From assembly GCF_900142575.1 (NCBI RefSeq), contig NZ_FRBI01000014.1:1-64000 (forward strand): a stretch of 64,000 nt of DNA, read 5' to 3'. This document shows, piece after piece, positions 25,248 through 33,564 of this stretch (position 1 is its first letter; each line of letters begins with the position of its first letter). The notes beneath the pieces are model-generated. The model ran no database searches. It worked only from the letters and a program-made list of their open reading frames with translations, and was not told the origin of the DNA. Made by a program: the position numbers and the translations under genes. This stretch comes from Actinacidiphila paucisporea. GTDB lineage: Bacteria; Actinomycetota; Actinomycetes; Streptomycetales; Streptomycetaceae.

Positions 25248-26017
25248 CGTCGCGCCCCGGCCTGTCCGCGCCCCCGCTGCTCGTCATCGCGCACGGTTCC
25301 CGCGACCCGCGGCACGCCGCGACCGTACACGCCCTGACGCGGCGGGTCGCGGCGGCCAGGCCGGGGCTGCGGGTCGACACCGCCTTCCTGGACCTGTGCG
25401 CGCCCTCGGTGCCGCAGGCCGTGGGCCGGCTCGCGGCCGACGGCGTACGGGACGCGGTGGCGCTGCCGCTGCTGCTGACCCGGGCCTTCCACGCCAAGAC
25501 CGACATCCCCGCGGTGCTGCGGGAATCCGCCGCGGCGCTGCCCCGCCTGCGGCTGCGCACCGCGGACGTGCTGGGCCCCTCCCCGCTGCTGACCGCAGCG
25601 CTGGAGCGCCGGCTGGCCGAGGCCGGGCTGCGGCCCGGCGACCGCTCGTCGACCGGCGTCGTGCTGGCCTCGGCGGGCTCCACCGATCCGGAGGCGGGCG
25701 CGGTCATCGCGGAGATCGCGCGGGAGTGGCGGCACACCGGCTGGTGCGCCGTGCGGCCCGCGTTCGCCTCCGCGTCCCTGCCCCGCACCGAGGACGCGGT
25801 CAGGGCGCTGCGTGCCGAGGGGGTGCGGCGGATCGCGGTGGCACCGTACGTGATCGCGCCCGGTTTCCTGCCCGACCGGATCGCCCGCGGCGCCCGCGAG
25901 GCGGGCGCGGACCTGCTGGCGCCGGTGCTCGGCGCGGCCCCCGAGGTGGTCGGGCTGCTGCTGCGCCGCTACGACGAGGCGCTGCGTCCCGCCGCCCGCC
26001 GGCTGCTGTCCGCCTGA
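25244..26017 (+). CDS. Sirohydrochlorin chelatase (CbiX/SirB family)
   Basis: A 257-residue protein with two CbiX-like halves. PPLLVIAHGSRDPRHAATV contains the metal-ligand His17, and LPLLLTRAFHAKTDIPAVL holds the second conserved His. Such enzymes insert iron or cobalt into sirohydrochlorin. Being last in the cys operon, it most likely inserts iron to make siroheme for the sulfite reductase encoded by the first gene. GTG overlaps the permease stop. The start of the SUMT/precorrin dehydrogenase step is not encoded in this window. Confidence 0.88.
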   Translation: MTSRPGLSAPPLLVIAHGSRDPRHAATVHALTRRVAAARPGLRVDTAFLDLCAPSVPQAVGRLAADGVRDAVALPLLLTRAFHAKTDIPAVLRESAAALPRLRLRTADVLGPSPLLTAALERRLAEAGLRPGDRSSTGVVLASAGSTDPEAGAVIAEIAREWRHTGWCAVRPAFASASLPRTEDAVRALRAEGVRRIAVAPYVIAPGFLPDRIARGAREAGADLLAPVLGAAPEVVGLLLRRYDEALRPAARRLLSA

Positions 26018-26073
26018 GCCGTCCCGCCGGCCCGCACCGGGCGTGGCCTGGGCGTTCGCCGCTGTTCGTGTAA

Positions 26074-26107
26074 GGGGCAACCACCGTGGGATGGTGGGGT
26101 TGTCCCC
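26074..26107 (+). terminator. Imperfect hairpin after the cys operon
   Basis: GGGGCAACCACC and GGTGGGGTTGTCCCC pair with bulges around a GTGGGAT loop, 57 nt after the last cys-operon gene. Weak terminator candidate. The rest of 26018-26243 has no gene I can support. Confidence 0.35.
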
Positions 26108-26243
26108 ACCCCCAAGGGGGAGATGGCCCGCTGTGAAGTCACCAGCAGGCCGGATGGGTCGGCGCGTCTGCCGACCGTAGCGTCCTTGGTGGAAGGAGCG
26201 GCCCGGCGCCGCCACCCGAGACGAGCCTTACAAGGGGGACACC

Positions 26244-28523
26244 GTGAGTCGCGCACGCGCACACGGCAGCAGGATGGGCATCGCGGCATCGATGGGCAGC
26301 TGGAGCGCCCGGCACCGGTGGGCCGCGGTGGGCGGCTGGCTGCTCTTCGTCATCCTCGCGGTCTTCGTCGGCCAGTCGGCCGGGCGGGTCGACGTCGACG
26401 AGGACCGCTCGATGCCCGGCGAGGTCAGCCAGGCCGCCACGATCAACGACGACGCGGGACTCAAGCCCCCCGCGAGCGAGATGGTGCTCATCCAGGTCAA
26501 GGGCGCGGGCAGCGCCACCGACCTGGGCTTCCGCACCGTGGTGGGCGAGGTGATGAGGGCGGTCGAGTCCACCGGTCAGGTCACCGCGGTCACCTCGCCG
26601 TACGCCTCCAGGTCGATCTCGGTGGACGGGCGTTCCGCGCTGGTGCGGTTCGACGTGCGCGGCGAGGCGAAGACCGCAGCCGACCGGGTCGAACCGGTGA
26701 CGGCCCGGGTCGAGCAGGTCCAGGCGAAGCATCCCGACCTGCGGATCGAGGAGTTCGGCGACGCCAGTGCGGAGAAGGTGCTGAACGACGCCTTCGGCAG
26801 CGACTTCAAGACCGCGGAATTCTCCGCGGTGCCCCTGGCCCTGGGCATCCTGCTGATCGCCTTCGGCGCGCTGGTCGCGGCGCTGCTGCCGGTGGCGCTG
26901 GCGATGACCGCCTTCGTCGCGGCCGGCGGTGTGGTGGCGGTGGTCAGCCACCTGGTGCCGATGAGCGACACCGCCAACTCGGTGATGCTGCTGGTCGGCC
27001 TCGCGGTCGGCGTCGACTACTGCCTGTTCTACCTGCGCAGGGAGCGCGAGGAGCGGGCCGCGGGGCATGACGCGGACACCGCGCTGCGGATCGCCGCCGC
27101 CACCTCGGGCCGGGCGATCCTGATCTCCGGCGTCACCGTGATCGTGGCCATGGCGGGCATGCTCCTCACCGGCATCGGCGACTTCAAGGCCATGGGTGTG
27201 GCCACGATGATCGTGGTCGCCATCGCGATGTTCGGCTCGGTCACCGTGCTGCCCGCGCTGCTGTCGCTGCTCGGCCACCGGGTCGAGAAGGGCCGCCTCC
27301 CGTTCCTGAACCGGCGGCGCAGGCGGCGGCAGGCCGGCGGCCGTCCCGCGGCGCCCGGCAACAGCCGCTTCTGGCGGTCCGTGCTCGGTCCGGTGCTGCG
27401 CCACCCCAAGGCGGCCACGGTCATCGCCGGCGGCGCGCTGCTGGCCCTGGCCCTGCCCGCCTTCGGCATGAAGACCGCGAACCTGTCGATGCAGCAGGAA
27501 CTGGGCGACGGCCCGGCGATCATCCAGACCTACGACCGCATCAACACCGCCTTCCCCGGCGGCCCCGACCCCGCCCACGTGGTGGTCAAGGCCGGCGACA
27601 TCGACTCCCCCGCGGTCCGCAACGCCATCGCCGCCTTCCGTGCCGAGGCGGTCTCCTCCGGCGCCAGCAAGGGCCCGGTGACGGTCACCGTGCACAGCGC
27701 GCAGAACGTCGCCAGGATCGACGTACCGCTGGAGGGCGGCAGCGACCGCGCCAAGGCCGAGGCCGATGTGCGGCTGCTGCGAAACCAGGTGCGCCCCGAC
27801 ACGCTCCTGGAGGTGGCCGGCGTGCAGGCACCGATCTCCGGTGAGACGGCCGGGTCGATGGACTTCGCCCACAAGATCACCAGCAGTGTGCCGCCGGTCT
27901 TCGCCTTCGTGACCGTCTTCGCCTTCCTGCTGATGCTGCTGTCCTTCAGGTCGCTGACCATCGCACTGACCTCGATCGCGCTGAACCTGCTGTCGGTGGG
28001 CGCCGCCTACGGCATCCTCACCGCGGTCTTCCAGCACGGCTGGGGCGCCTCGCTGGTGGGCGCGCACGGCACCGGCGCGGTGGTGGCCTGGCTGCCGCTG
28101 TTCCTCTTCGTGATCCTCTTCGGGCTGAGCATGGACTACCACGTCTTCGTGGTCTCCCGGATCCGCGAGGCCAGGATGCGCGGGCTGGCCACCAAGGGCG
28201 CCATCGAGCACGGCATCACCACCACCGCGGGCGTCGTCACCAGCGCCGCCGTGATCATGGTCGCCGTCTTCGCGATCTTCGGCACCCTGTCGATGCAGAG
28301 CATGAAGCAGATGGGCGTCGGCCTGGCCTTCGCGGTGCTGATCGACGCCACCGTGATCCGCGGGGTGCTGCTGCCCGCGGTGATGACGCTGCTCGGCGAC
28401 CGGAACTGGTATCTGCCGCGCTGGATGCACCGGCTGCCCGACCTCACGCACGACGAGTCGGCCCTGCCGCAGCCGCCGGCCCCCGCGCCGCACCCGGCGC
28501 AGCAGTTGCCCGACCGCGTCTGA
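26244..28523 (+). CDS. MMPL-family (RND-type) membrane transporter
   Basis: A 759-residue protein with two repeats, each one transmembrane helix, a large outer loop and five more helices. VGLAVGVDYCLFYLRREREE and LFGLSMDYHVFVVSRIREAR are the paired MMPL signatures with the proton-relay Asp-Tyr pairs in helices 4 and 10. Homologues export lipids or drugs, or act in development. The GTG start has AAGGGGG 5 nt upstream. It stands alone, with a good hairpin after it. Confidence 0.9.
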   Translation: MSRARAHGSRMGIAASMGSWSARHRWAAVGGWLLFVILAVFVGQSAGRVDVDEDRSMPGEVSQAATINDDAGLKPPASEMVLIQVKGAGSATDLGFRTVVGEVMRAVESTGQVTAVTSPYASRSISVDGRSALVRFDVRGEAKTAADRVEPVTARVEQVQAKHPDLRIEEFGDASAEKVLNDAFGSDFKTAEFSAVPLALGILLIAFGALVAALLPVALAMTAFVAAGGVVAVVSHLVPMSDTANSVMLLVGLAVGVDYCLFYLRREREERAAGHDADTALRIAAATSGRAILISGVTVIVAMAGMLLTGIGDFKAMGVATMIVVAIAMFGSVTVLPALLSLLGHRVEKGRLPFLNRRRRRRQAGGRPAAPGNSRFWRSVLGPVLRHPKAATVIAGGALLALALPAFGMKTANLSMQQELGDGPAIIQTYDRINTAFPGGPDPAHVVVKAGDIDSPAVRNAIAAFRAEAVSSGASKGPVTVTVHSAQNVARIDVPLEGGSDRAKAEADVRLLRNQVRPDTLLEVAGVQAPISGETAGSMDFAHKITSSVPPVFAFVTVFAFLLMLLSFRSLTIALTSIALNLLSVGAAYGILTAVFQHGWGASLVGAHGTGAVVAWLPLFLFVILFGLSMDYHVFVVSRIREARMRGLATKGAIEHGITTTAGVVTSAAVIMVAVFAIFGTLSMQSMKQMGVGLAFAVLIDATVIRGVLLPAVMTLLGDRNWYLPRWMHRLPDLTHDESALPQPPAPAPHPAQQLPDRV

Positions 28524-28541
28524 CCTGGCGGTCCGCCATGG

Positions 28542-28576
28542 CAGTGTCCCCGCGCCGCGACGGTGCGGGGGCACTG
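28542..28576 (+). terminator. Hairpin after the MMPL gene
   Basis: A 12-bp stem (28542-28553 with 28565-28576, one G-U pair) closes an 11-nt loop 18 nt after the stop and just before the sigma-factor promoter. Confidence 0.75.
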
Positions 28577-28590
28577 TCAGTGGTCGCGGT

Positions 28591-28596
28591 TACGGT
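28591..28596 (+). promoter_or_regulatory. Leaderless -10 box before the ECF sigma gene
   Basis: TACGGT is followed by exactly 7 nt and then the ATG. GGAG in that spacer is only 3 nt from the start, too close for a normal ribosome binding site. Confidence 0.4.
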
Positions 28597-28603
28597 GGAG
28601 AAC

Positions 28604-29650
28604 ATGACCGTACGGGAGAGCAGCGCGAGCGGGACGACGGTGGCGGACGCCGACGAGGTCGAGCGCGGCCTCGAGCAGCACCGGGTGGAGCTGACCGGCT
28701 ATTGCTACCGGATGCTCGGCTCCGCCTTCGAGGCGGAGGACGCCGTGCAGGAGACGCTGGTGCGGGCCTGGCGGGCCGCCGACCGGTTCGAGGGCCGATC
28801 CTCGCTGCGGTCCTGGCTGTACCGCATCGCGACCAACGTGTGCATGGACAGCCTCAACGCCGGCAAGCGCCGGGCCAGGCCGATGGACCTCTCCCCCGCC
28901 TCGCACGCCGACGCGGTGCTGCCCGACCCGACGTCGGACGGGATGTGGGTGGAGCCCGCTCCCGACGGCCGGGTGGTGCCCGAGGGCGGCGACCCGGCCG
29001 ACGTGGTGGTCTCCAGGGAGACCGTCAGGCTCGCCTTCATCGCCGCGTTGCAGCATCTGCCGCCGCGGCAGCGGGCGGTGCTGATCCTGCGCGAGGTGCT
29101 GGCCTGGAAGGCCAGCGAGACCGCGGAGCTGCTGGAGACGACCGTGCCGTCGGTGAACAGCGCGCTCCAGCGGGCCAGGGCAACCCTTGCGCAGGCGGGC
29201 GCGTCGGCCGACACGGCGGTGCGCGACGCGGCACTGGACGACGAGCGGGAGGCGCTGCTCGCCCGCTACGTCGACGCCTTCGAGCGGTACGACCTGGCGT
29301 CGCTGACCACGCTGCTGCACGAGGACGCGGTGCTCAACATGCCGCCGTACCCGATGTGGGTGACCGGTCACGACGACATACGGGACTTCATGGCGACCGT
29401 CGGCGCCGGCTGCGCGGGCTCGCGGCTGGTGCCGGTCGGGGCCAGCGGGCTGCCCGGTTTCGCGCAGTACCGCCCGACGCCCGAGGGCGGTTTCCGGGCG
29501 TTCGCCCTCCAGGTGATCGAGACCTCCGGCGGGCGGATCAGCACGATGACGTCATTCCACGACGCGGCCCGGCTCTTCCCGCTCTTCGGGCTCCCACTCG
29601 AACTCCCCGCCGAGCCCGGCCAGTTGCACCAGCATCCGCAGGCCGGGTGA
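28604..29650 (+). CDS. ECF sigma factor, SigG/TIGR02960-like, with SnoaL-like tail
   Basis: A 348-residue sigma-70 family factor. Region 2 runs from about 25 to 95 (YRMLGSAFEAEDAVQETLVR and WLYRIATNVCMDSL). Region 4 runs from about 140 to 200 (ALQHLPPRQRAVLILREVLA and TVPSVNSALQRARATL). The C-terminal about 130 residues (YVDAFERYDLASLTTLLHED) form a SnoaL/NTF2-like domain, which in such ECF groups replaces a separate anti-sigma factor. ATG at 28604 is preferred over 28538 because the family starts there and the upstream part covers the preceding terminator. No anti-sigma gene is adjacent, but a STAS gene overlaps its 3' end on the other strand. Confidence 0.88.
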   Translation: MTVRESSASGTTVADADEVERGLEQHRVELTGYCYRMLGSAFEAEDAVQETLVRAWRAADRFEGRSSLRSWLYRIATNVCMDSLNAGKRRARPMDLSPASHADAVLPDPTSDGMWVEPAPDGRVVPEGGDPADVVVSRETVRLAFIAALQHLPPRQRAVLILREVLAWKASETAELLETTVPSVNSALQRARATLAQAGASADTAVRDAALDDEREALLARYVDAFERYDLASLTTLLHEDAVLNMPPYPMWVTGHDDIRDFMATVGAGCAGSRLVPVGASGLPGFAQYRPTPEGGFRAFALQVIETSGGRISTMTSFHDAARLFPLFGLPLELPAEPGQLHQHPQAG

Positions 29651-29818
29651 CGCACCGCACAACCGCACCCGGCAGCCGGTGCGGCGGGCGGCGAGCCGCA
29701 GCCTGGCCAGCGCCCCGAGGGTGGCGGTCGTGGCGGGCAGCCCGGCCGCGTCCACGCTGACCACCGCCGAGCCACGGCTGTGACCTGCGGTGTTCTCAGG
29801 ACCGGGGGCCGGTGCCAC
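29552..29818 (-). CDS. STAS-domain protein (anti-sigma-factor-antagonist-like)
   Basis: An 88-residue protein resembling a compact STAS domain: AVVSVDAAGLPATTATLGAL, then ARLRLAARRTGCRVRLCGAS and LRMLVQLAGL, the usual strand-helix-strand-helix order. The phosphorylatable Ser/Thr of classic antagonists is not obvious. GTG at 29818 was chosen because AAGGAGGT lies 6 nt upstream; an ATG at 29893 has no such site. The gene converges on the ECF sigma gene and the two coding regions overlap by 99 nt. Partner unknown. Confidence 0.75.
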   Translation of the reverse strand: MAPAPGPENTAGHSRGSAVVSVDAAGLPATTATLGALARLRLAARRTGCRVRLCGASPGLRMLVQLAGLGGEFEWEPEEREEPGRVVE

Positions 29819-30066
29819 CGCGTGACCTCCTTCTGCCGGGCCGCCGAGCGGCGGTCGTCGCAGATACCGACCGGCCGCGCGGTGCGAAGTCATCGCTCAC
29901 GGGGGTACGTATTCGGAACGGACCGGCGGCAAACCCCGCGGAAAACAGGGGTGCCGCAGTGGGACACTTGCCGTTGTCCGTACACATGGGCGATGACAGC
30001 GGCATATGCGAGCGGGTCGGGCGGCGGGCTGCCGCCCGGCGGGGCGGACTTCGGAGGGGTCGGGGC

Positions 30067-30930
30067 ATGGCGGAAGCGGCGTTCACGCAGGAGCGGGCGC
30101 AGGCGGTGCTGGAGAACGCGGGTCACCCGTCGGCCGACCTGCTCTCCTTCGGGGAGAACGCGGTCTTCGCGGCCGGCCGGCTGGTGATCAAGGTCGGGCG
30201 CGGCGCCGACCTGCTGGACCGGGCCCGCCGCGAGGTGCGCACCGCGGACTGGCTCGCCAAGCACGACGTGCCCGCGGTGCGGTCCGCCGAGTCCGAGGTG
30301 CGGCTGGTCGACGGCCACCCGATCACCTACTGGCAGCGGCTACCCGAGTCGCTGCGGCCCGCGGAGCCCGCCGACGTCGCCCCGCTGCTGCGACTGGTGC
30401 ACGCGCTGCCCGAGCCGGACTTCGGGCTGCCGCCGCGGGATCTGCTCGGTGGCGTCGAGCGCTGGCTGCGGCTGGCGGGGGACGCGATCGACCCGGCCGA
30501 CGCGGCCTTCCTGCGGGCGCGCAAGGACCGGCTGGCCGCCGCGGTCACCGACCTGGTGCCGCACCTGCCGCGCGGCCCGATCCACGGCGACGCGCTGCCG
30601 CGCAACGTCCACATCGGCCCGGACGGGCCGGTCCTGGTCGACCTGGAGACCTTCTCCTCCGACCTGCGCGAGCACGACCTCGTCGTGCACACCCTCAACC
30701 GCGACCGCTACGGGGTGCCGGCCGCCGCCTACACCTCCTTCACCGACGCCTACGGCTGGGATGTGGCGGAGTGGGAGGGCAGCGAGGTGCTGCGCGGGGC
30801 GCGGGAGACGGCAGGCTGCGCCTGGGTCGCCCAGCACGCGGCGGCCAACCCGGCCGCGCGCGTCGAATTCCGCCGCCGGGTGGCGTCGCTGCGGTCGGGC
30901 GACGCGACGGTGCGCTGGTATTCGTTCTGA
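30067..30930 (+). CDS. Aminoglycoside-phosphotransferase-family protein
   Basis: A 287-residue kinase-like protein. GPIHGDALPRNVHIGPDGPV carries the catalytic HGD...N loop and LVDLETF gives the metal-binding Asp (about residues 172-200). The N-terminal lobe has FAAGRLVIKVGRG with the ATP-binding Lys. The natural substrate is unknown; many chromosomal members are not resistance enzymes. ATG at 30067 has GGAGGGG 7 nt upstream. The region 29819-30066 before it contains a GGGCGGC hairpin (30019-30037) but no gene. Confidence 0.85.
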   Translation: MAEAAFTQERAQAVLENAGHPSADLLSFGENAVFAAGRLVIKVGRGADLLDRARREVRTADWLAKHDVPAVRSAESEVRLVDGHPITYWQRLPESLRPAEPADVAPLLRLVHALPEPDFGLPPRDLLGGVERWLRLAGDAIDPADAAFLRARKDRLAAAVTDLVPHLPRGPIHGDALPRNVHIGPDGPVLVDLETFSSDLREHDLVVHTLNRDRYGVPAAAYTSFTDAYGWDVAEWEGSEVLRGARETAGCAWVAQHAAANPAARVEFRRRVASLRSGDATVRWYSF

Positions 30931-30982
30931 CGGCCTGTCCGACCCCGCGCAACTGCGGCGATGCCCTCCTTTGAAGTAACCC

Positions 30983-31013
30983 TTGCACCGGTGTCAGACT
31001 TAGCCGGTATACC
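30983..31013 (+). promoter_or_regulatory. Candidate MerR-type promoter of the efflux gene
   Basis: TTGCAC (30983-30988) and TATACC (31008-31013) are separated by 19 bp, the long spacer typical of MerR-regulated promoters. CACCGGTG (30986-30993) is a perfect palindrome at the left edge of the spacer, like many MerR operators. No MerR gene is in the window. Confidence 0.4.
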
Positions 31014-31050
31014 GCTCCCGGGCGGCTCCATGCAGGGAAGGGACCTTGGC

Positions 31051-32517
31051 ATGCCGAACACACTCGCGGGGCAGCGCGGGACGCTTCTGCTGCTCACGAG
31101 CGTCGAACTCGTCGTCTTCCTCGACTCGTCCGTCGTCAACCTCGCGATGCCGAGCATCGGCAAGGCCCTGGCCATGAGCGTCGCCACCCTGGTCTGGGTC
31201 AGCAGTGCCTACCAGGTGACCTTCGGCGGCTTCCAGTTAGGCGCCGGCCGCACCACCGACCGGCTCGGCCGGCGGCTGATGTTCCAGACCGGGCTCACCG
31301 TGTTCACCGCCGCGTCCCTGCTGGCCGGCCTCACCCACTCGGGCTGGGCGCTGATCGCCGCCCGAGCCGTCCAGGGCGTCGGCGCCGCCATCCTGATCCC
31401 GGCCGAACTCGCCCTGATCACCGCGGTCTTCACCGAGCCGGAGGCCTACCGTCGGGCGTTCGGCGTATGGAGCGCGATGGGCGCGGTCGGCGCGGCGGGC
31501 GGCGTCGCGATCGGCGGTCTGATCGTGTCCGCCCTCGGCTGGCAGTGGGTCTTCCTGATCAACGTGCCGATCGGCGTCCTGGGCCTGTTGGTCAGCAACC
31601 GGCTGCTGCCGCCCGACGCCGTCGACCTGCGGGCGGTCCGGCGCCACGAACTCGACCTGCCCGGCATGGTCACCGGCACCGGGTGCCTGCTGCTGCTGGT
31701 CTACGTCGTCACCAAGGGCGCCGAGGGCTCGCTCGACCTGGAGCACTGGCTGCTGGCCGGGCTCGCGGTGCTGCTCGGACTGAGCTTCGTGCTGATCGAG
31801 CGCCGGGTCGAGACACCGCTGCTGCCCTTCCGGCTGTTCCGCTCCCGCAACATCACCGGCTCCTCGGTGGTGAGCTTCCTGGTCGGCGCCTCGCACGTGC
31901 CGGTCTTCGTCTTCCTGTCGCTGTACTTCCAGGAGGTGCACGGCTACAGCGCCGTCACCTCGGGCCTGGCGGTGCTGCCGATCGCGGTCACCGGCATCCC
32001 GGTTGCGCGGCTGCTCATCCCGCGCGCGCTCAAGGCGGTCGGGCCGCGGATGGTGCTCATCGGGGGCCTGGCCCTGCTGACGGCCGCCCTGCTGCTGCTG
32101 TCCAGGATCCCCACCCACGCCGACTACGTGACGGGTTTCCTGCCCGCCGCGGCCATCTTCGCCGTGGGCCTGCCGGCCTGCTTCGTCGGCTCGACCATGC
32201 CGGCGATGAAGGCCGCGCTGCCCAACGAGACCGGCATCGTCTCCGGTCTGGTGAACACCGCCCAGCGGCTGGGCGCCGGCATGGGCGTCGCCGTCCTGGC
32301 GGCCGTCGCCAACTCCCGCACCTCCCACCACCACGGCGGTACGCCCGCGGACGCGGTGAACGCCGGCTACCACAGCGCCTTCCTGGGCGCCGCGGGGCTC
32401 GCGGTGATCGGCCTGGTGGTGGCGGTGCTGGTCGTCCAGCAGCCGCAGGAGCCGACCGTCCCCGGGGCCAGGGCGCCGGAGCCGGTGGCATCCGCCGCCA
32501 CCGAAGAGGGCGCCTGA
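31051..32517 (+). CDS. DHA2-family MFS drug-efflux transporter (contains TTA codon)
   Basis: A 488-residue major facilitator with about 14 hydrophobic helices. LDSSVVNLAMPSIGKALAMS is motif D1, GRTTDRLGRRLMF is motif A, and GVGAAILIPAELALITAVF with GGVAIGGLIVSALGWQWVF make motif C of drug:H+ antiporters. ATG at 31051 has GGAAGGGA 7 nt upstream; an ATG at 30961 lies upstream of the candidate promoter. Codon 63 (31237-31239) is TTA, the rare leucine codon read by the bldA tRNA in Streptomyces, so full expression may depend on developmental stage. Confidence 0.9.
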   Translation: MPNTLAGQRGTLLLLTSVELVVFLDSSVVNLAMPSIGKALAMSVATLVWVSSAYQVTFGGFQLGAGRTTDRLGRRLMFQTGLTVFTAASLLAGLTHSGWALIAARAVQGVGAAILIPAELALITAVFTEPEAYRRAFGVWSAMGAVGAAGGVAIGGLIVSALGWQWVFLINVPIGVLGLLVSNRLLPPDAVDLRAVRRHELDLPGMVTGTGCLLLLVYVVTKGAEGSLDLEHWLLAGLAVLLGLSFVLIERRVETPLLPFRLFRSRNITGSSVVSFLVGASHVPVFVFLSLYFQEVHGYSAVTSGLAVLPIAVTGIPVARLLIPRALKAVGPRMVLIGGLALLTAALLLLSRIPTHADYVTGFLPAAAIFAVGLPACFVGSTMPAMKAALPNETGIVSGLVNTAQRLGAGMGVAVLAAVANSRTSHHHGGTPADAVNAGYHSAFLGAAGLAVIGLVVAVLVVQQPQEPTVPGARAPEPVASAATEEGA

Positions 32518-32570
32518 CCGGCGGGTCACCACCTGAGCCGGCGCCGCGCCCTTCCCGACGCCTCGGCAGG

Positions 32571-32780
32571 GCACAACCGCCGGCGGTAACACCTCACCAG
32601 GGGCGGTCGCCCGCCCGGCGCCGCGTCAAGCCGCCGGCTGAAGAGCCACCCGGCCGGGACCGGCGCTCCGTCAAGCCCCTGGCGCGCGACGTCACCCCAG
32701 CCGGGCCGATGCCACGTCAAGCCGCCGGCCTCGGAGGTCACCCAGCCGTGGCCGGCGTCCCGTCAAGCCGCCGGCTGGAG
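32571..32780. repeat. 46-bp tandem repeat between efflux and exonuclease genes
   Basis: Units starting with CGTCAAGCC lie at 32624, 32669, 32715 and 32761 (periods 45, 46, 46). A more decayed unit may begin near 32571. The last unit includes the stop codon of the minus-strand exonuclease gene, so the array repeats that gene's 3' end. No gene lies in 32518-32762. Confidence 0.8.
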
Positions 32781-33467
32781 CGGCCAGGCAGGGGGGATCG
32801 GGGTGGCGGCGGCGTCGCGGCGGCGGAGCCAGGCGGTGAAGTCCTCGGCCCAGGCGGCGTACCAGCCGCCCTGGGCCATGTGCAGGTCCCACAGGTCGGC
32901 CTCGCCCGCCTCGGGGAAGCGGGCAGCCAGGGCCCGGGCGACCCGGACCGCGGCCAGCGCGTCGGCTCCCGCGTCGTGGGCGCCGTCGAGGACCACGCCG
33001 TAGACGGCGCAGGCCGCCTCCAGCGTGCGCTTGCCGCGGCGGTACTTGTCCAGCGCCCGGTCGATGACCAGCGGGTCGACCACGGGCCCCGGCCGGCCGC
33101 CCGGGGCGACCAGCGGCGGCATCGCGTAGCGCCGCAACTCGGCGTCCAGCAGGGTCAGGTCGAAGGGCGCGTTGTAGACCACGACCGGGACCCGCGCTGC
33201 CCAGTAGCCGCGCACCGCGTCGGCGACCTCGGCGACCACCTCGGGCGCCGGGCGCCCCTCGGCGGCCGCCCGCGCGGTGCTGACGCCGTGGATGGCGGTG
33301 GTCTCGGCCGGTATCGGCACGCCCGGGTCGGCCAGCCAGGCGCGGTGCCGCACCGGCTGGCCGTCCTTCACCTCGGTGACCGCCGCCGTCACGATCCGCG
33401 CCTGCCGCGGATCCGTCCCCGTGGTCTCCAGGTCGAAACCGACCAGCAGATCCTCGTGCCATGCCAT
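32763..33467 (-). CDS. DnaQ-like 3'-5' exonuclease
   Basis: A 234-residue DEDDh exonuclease. FDLETTGTDP (residues 11-20) gives the first Asp and Glu, VVYNAPFDLTLLDAEL the second Asp, and GAHDAGADALAAVRVA the catalytic His and last Asp. It should remove 3' nucleotides from DNA or RNA in DNA repair or RNA turnover. GGAAGGGG sits 6 nt before the ATG. It is followed, 97 nt away on the same strand, by the HEPN gene. Its 3' end is part of the tandem repeat. Confidence 0.9.
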   Translation of the reverse strand: MAWHEDLLVGFDLETTGTDPRQARIVTAAVTEVKDGQPVRHRAWLADPGVPIPAETTAIHGVSTARAAAEGRPAPEVVAEVADAVRGYWAARVPVVVYNAPFDLTLLDAELRRYAMPPLVAPGGRPGPVVDPLVIDRALDKYRRGKRTLEAACAVYGVVLDGAHDAGADALAAVRVARALAARFPEAGEADLWDLHMAQGGWYAAWAEDFTAWLRRRDAAATPIPPAWPLQPAA

Positions 33468-33564
33468 GGCGAGCCCCTTCCCACCCCGTCTTCCCCCGTG
33501 TGCCCTGCCATCATCGCCTGCACCACTGACACTCCCGGCTCCGGGCGGGTCGGCGCCGCGGGGG

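Noticed and set aside
26139..28574. 811-codon minus-strand frame under the MMPL gene
   Set aside because: It mirrors the MMPL gene, is rich in Asp/Arg/His/Gly and has no family features.
30067..30930. Phosphotransferase as an antibiotic resistance gene
   Set aside because: Only the general kinase fold is seen; chromosomal members mostly have other or unknown substrates.
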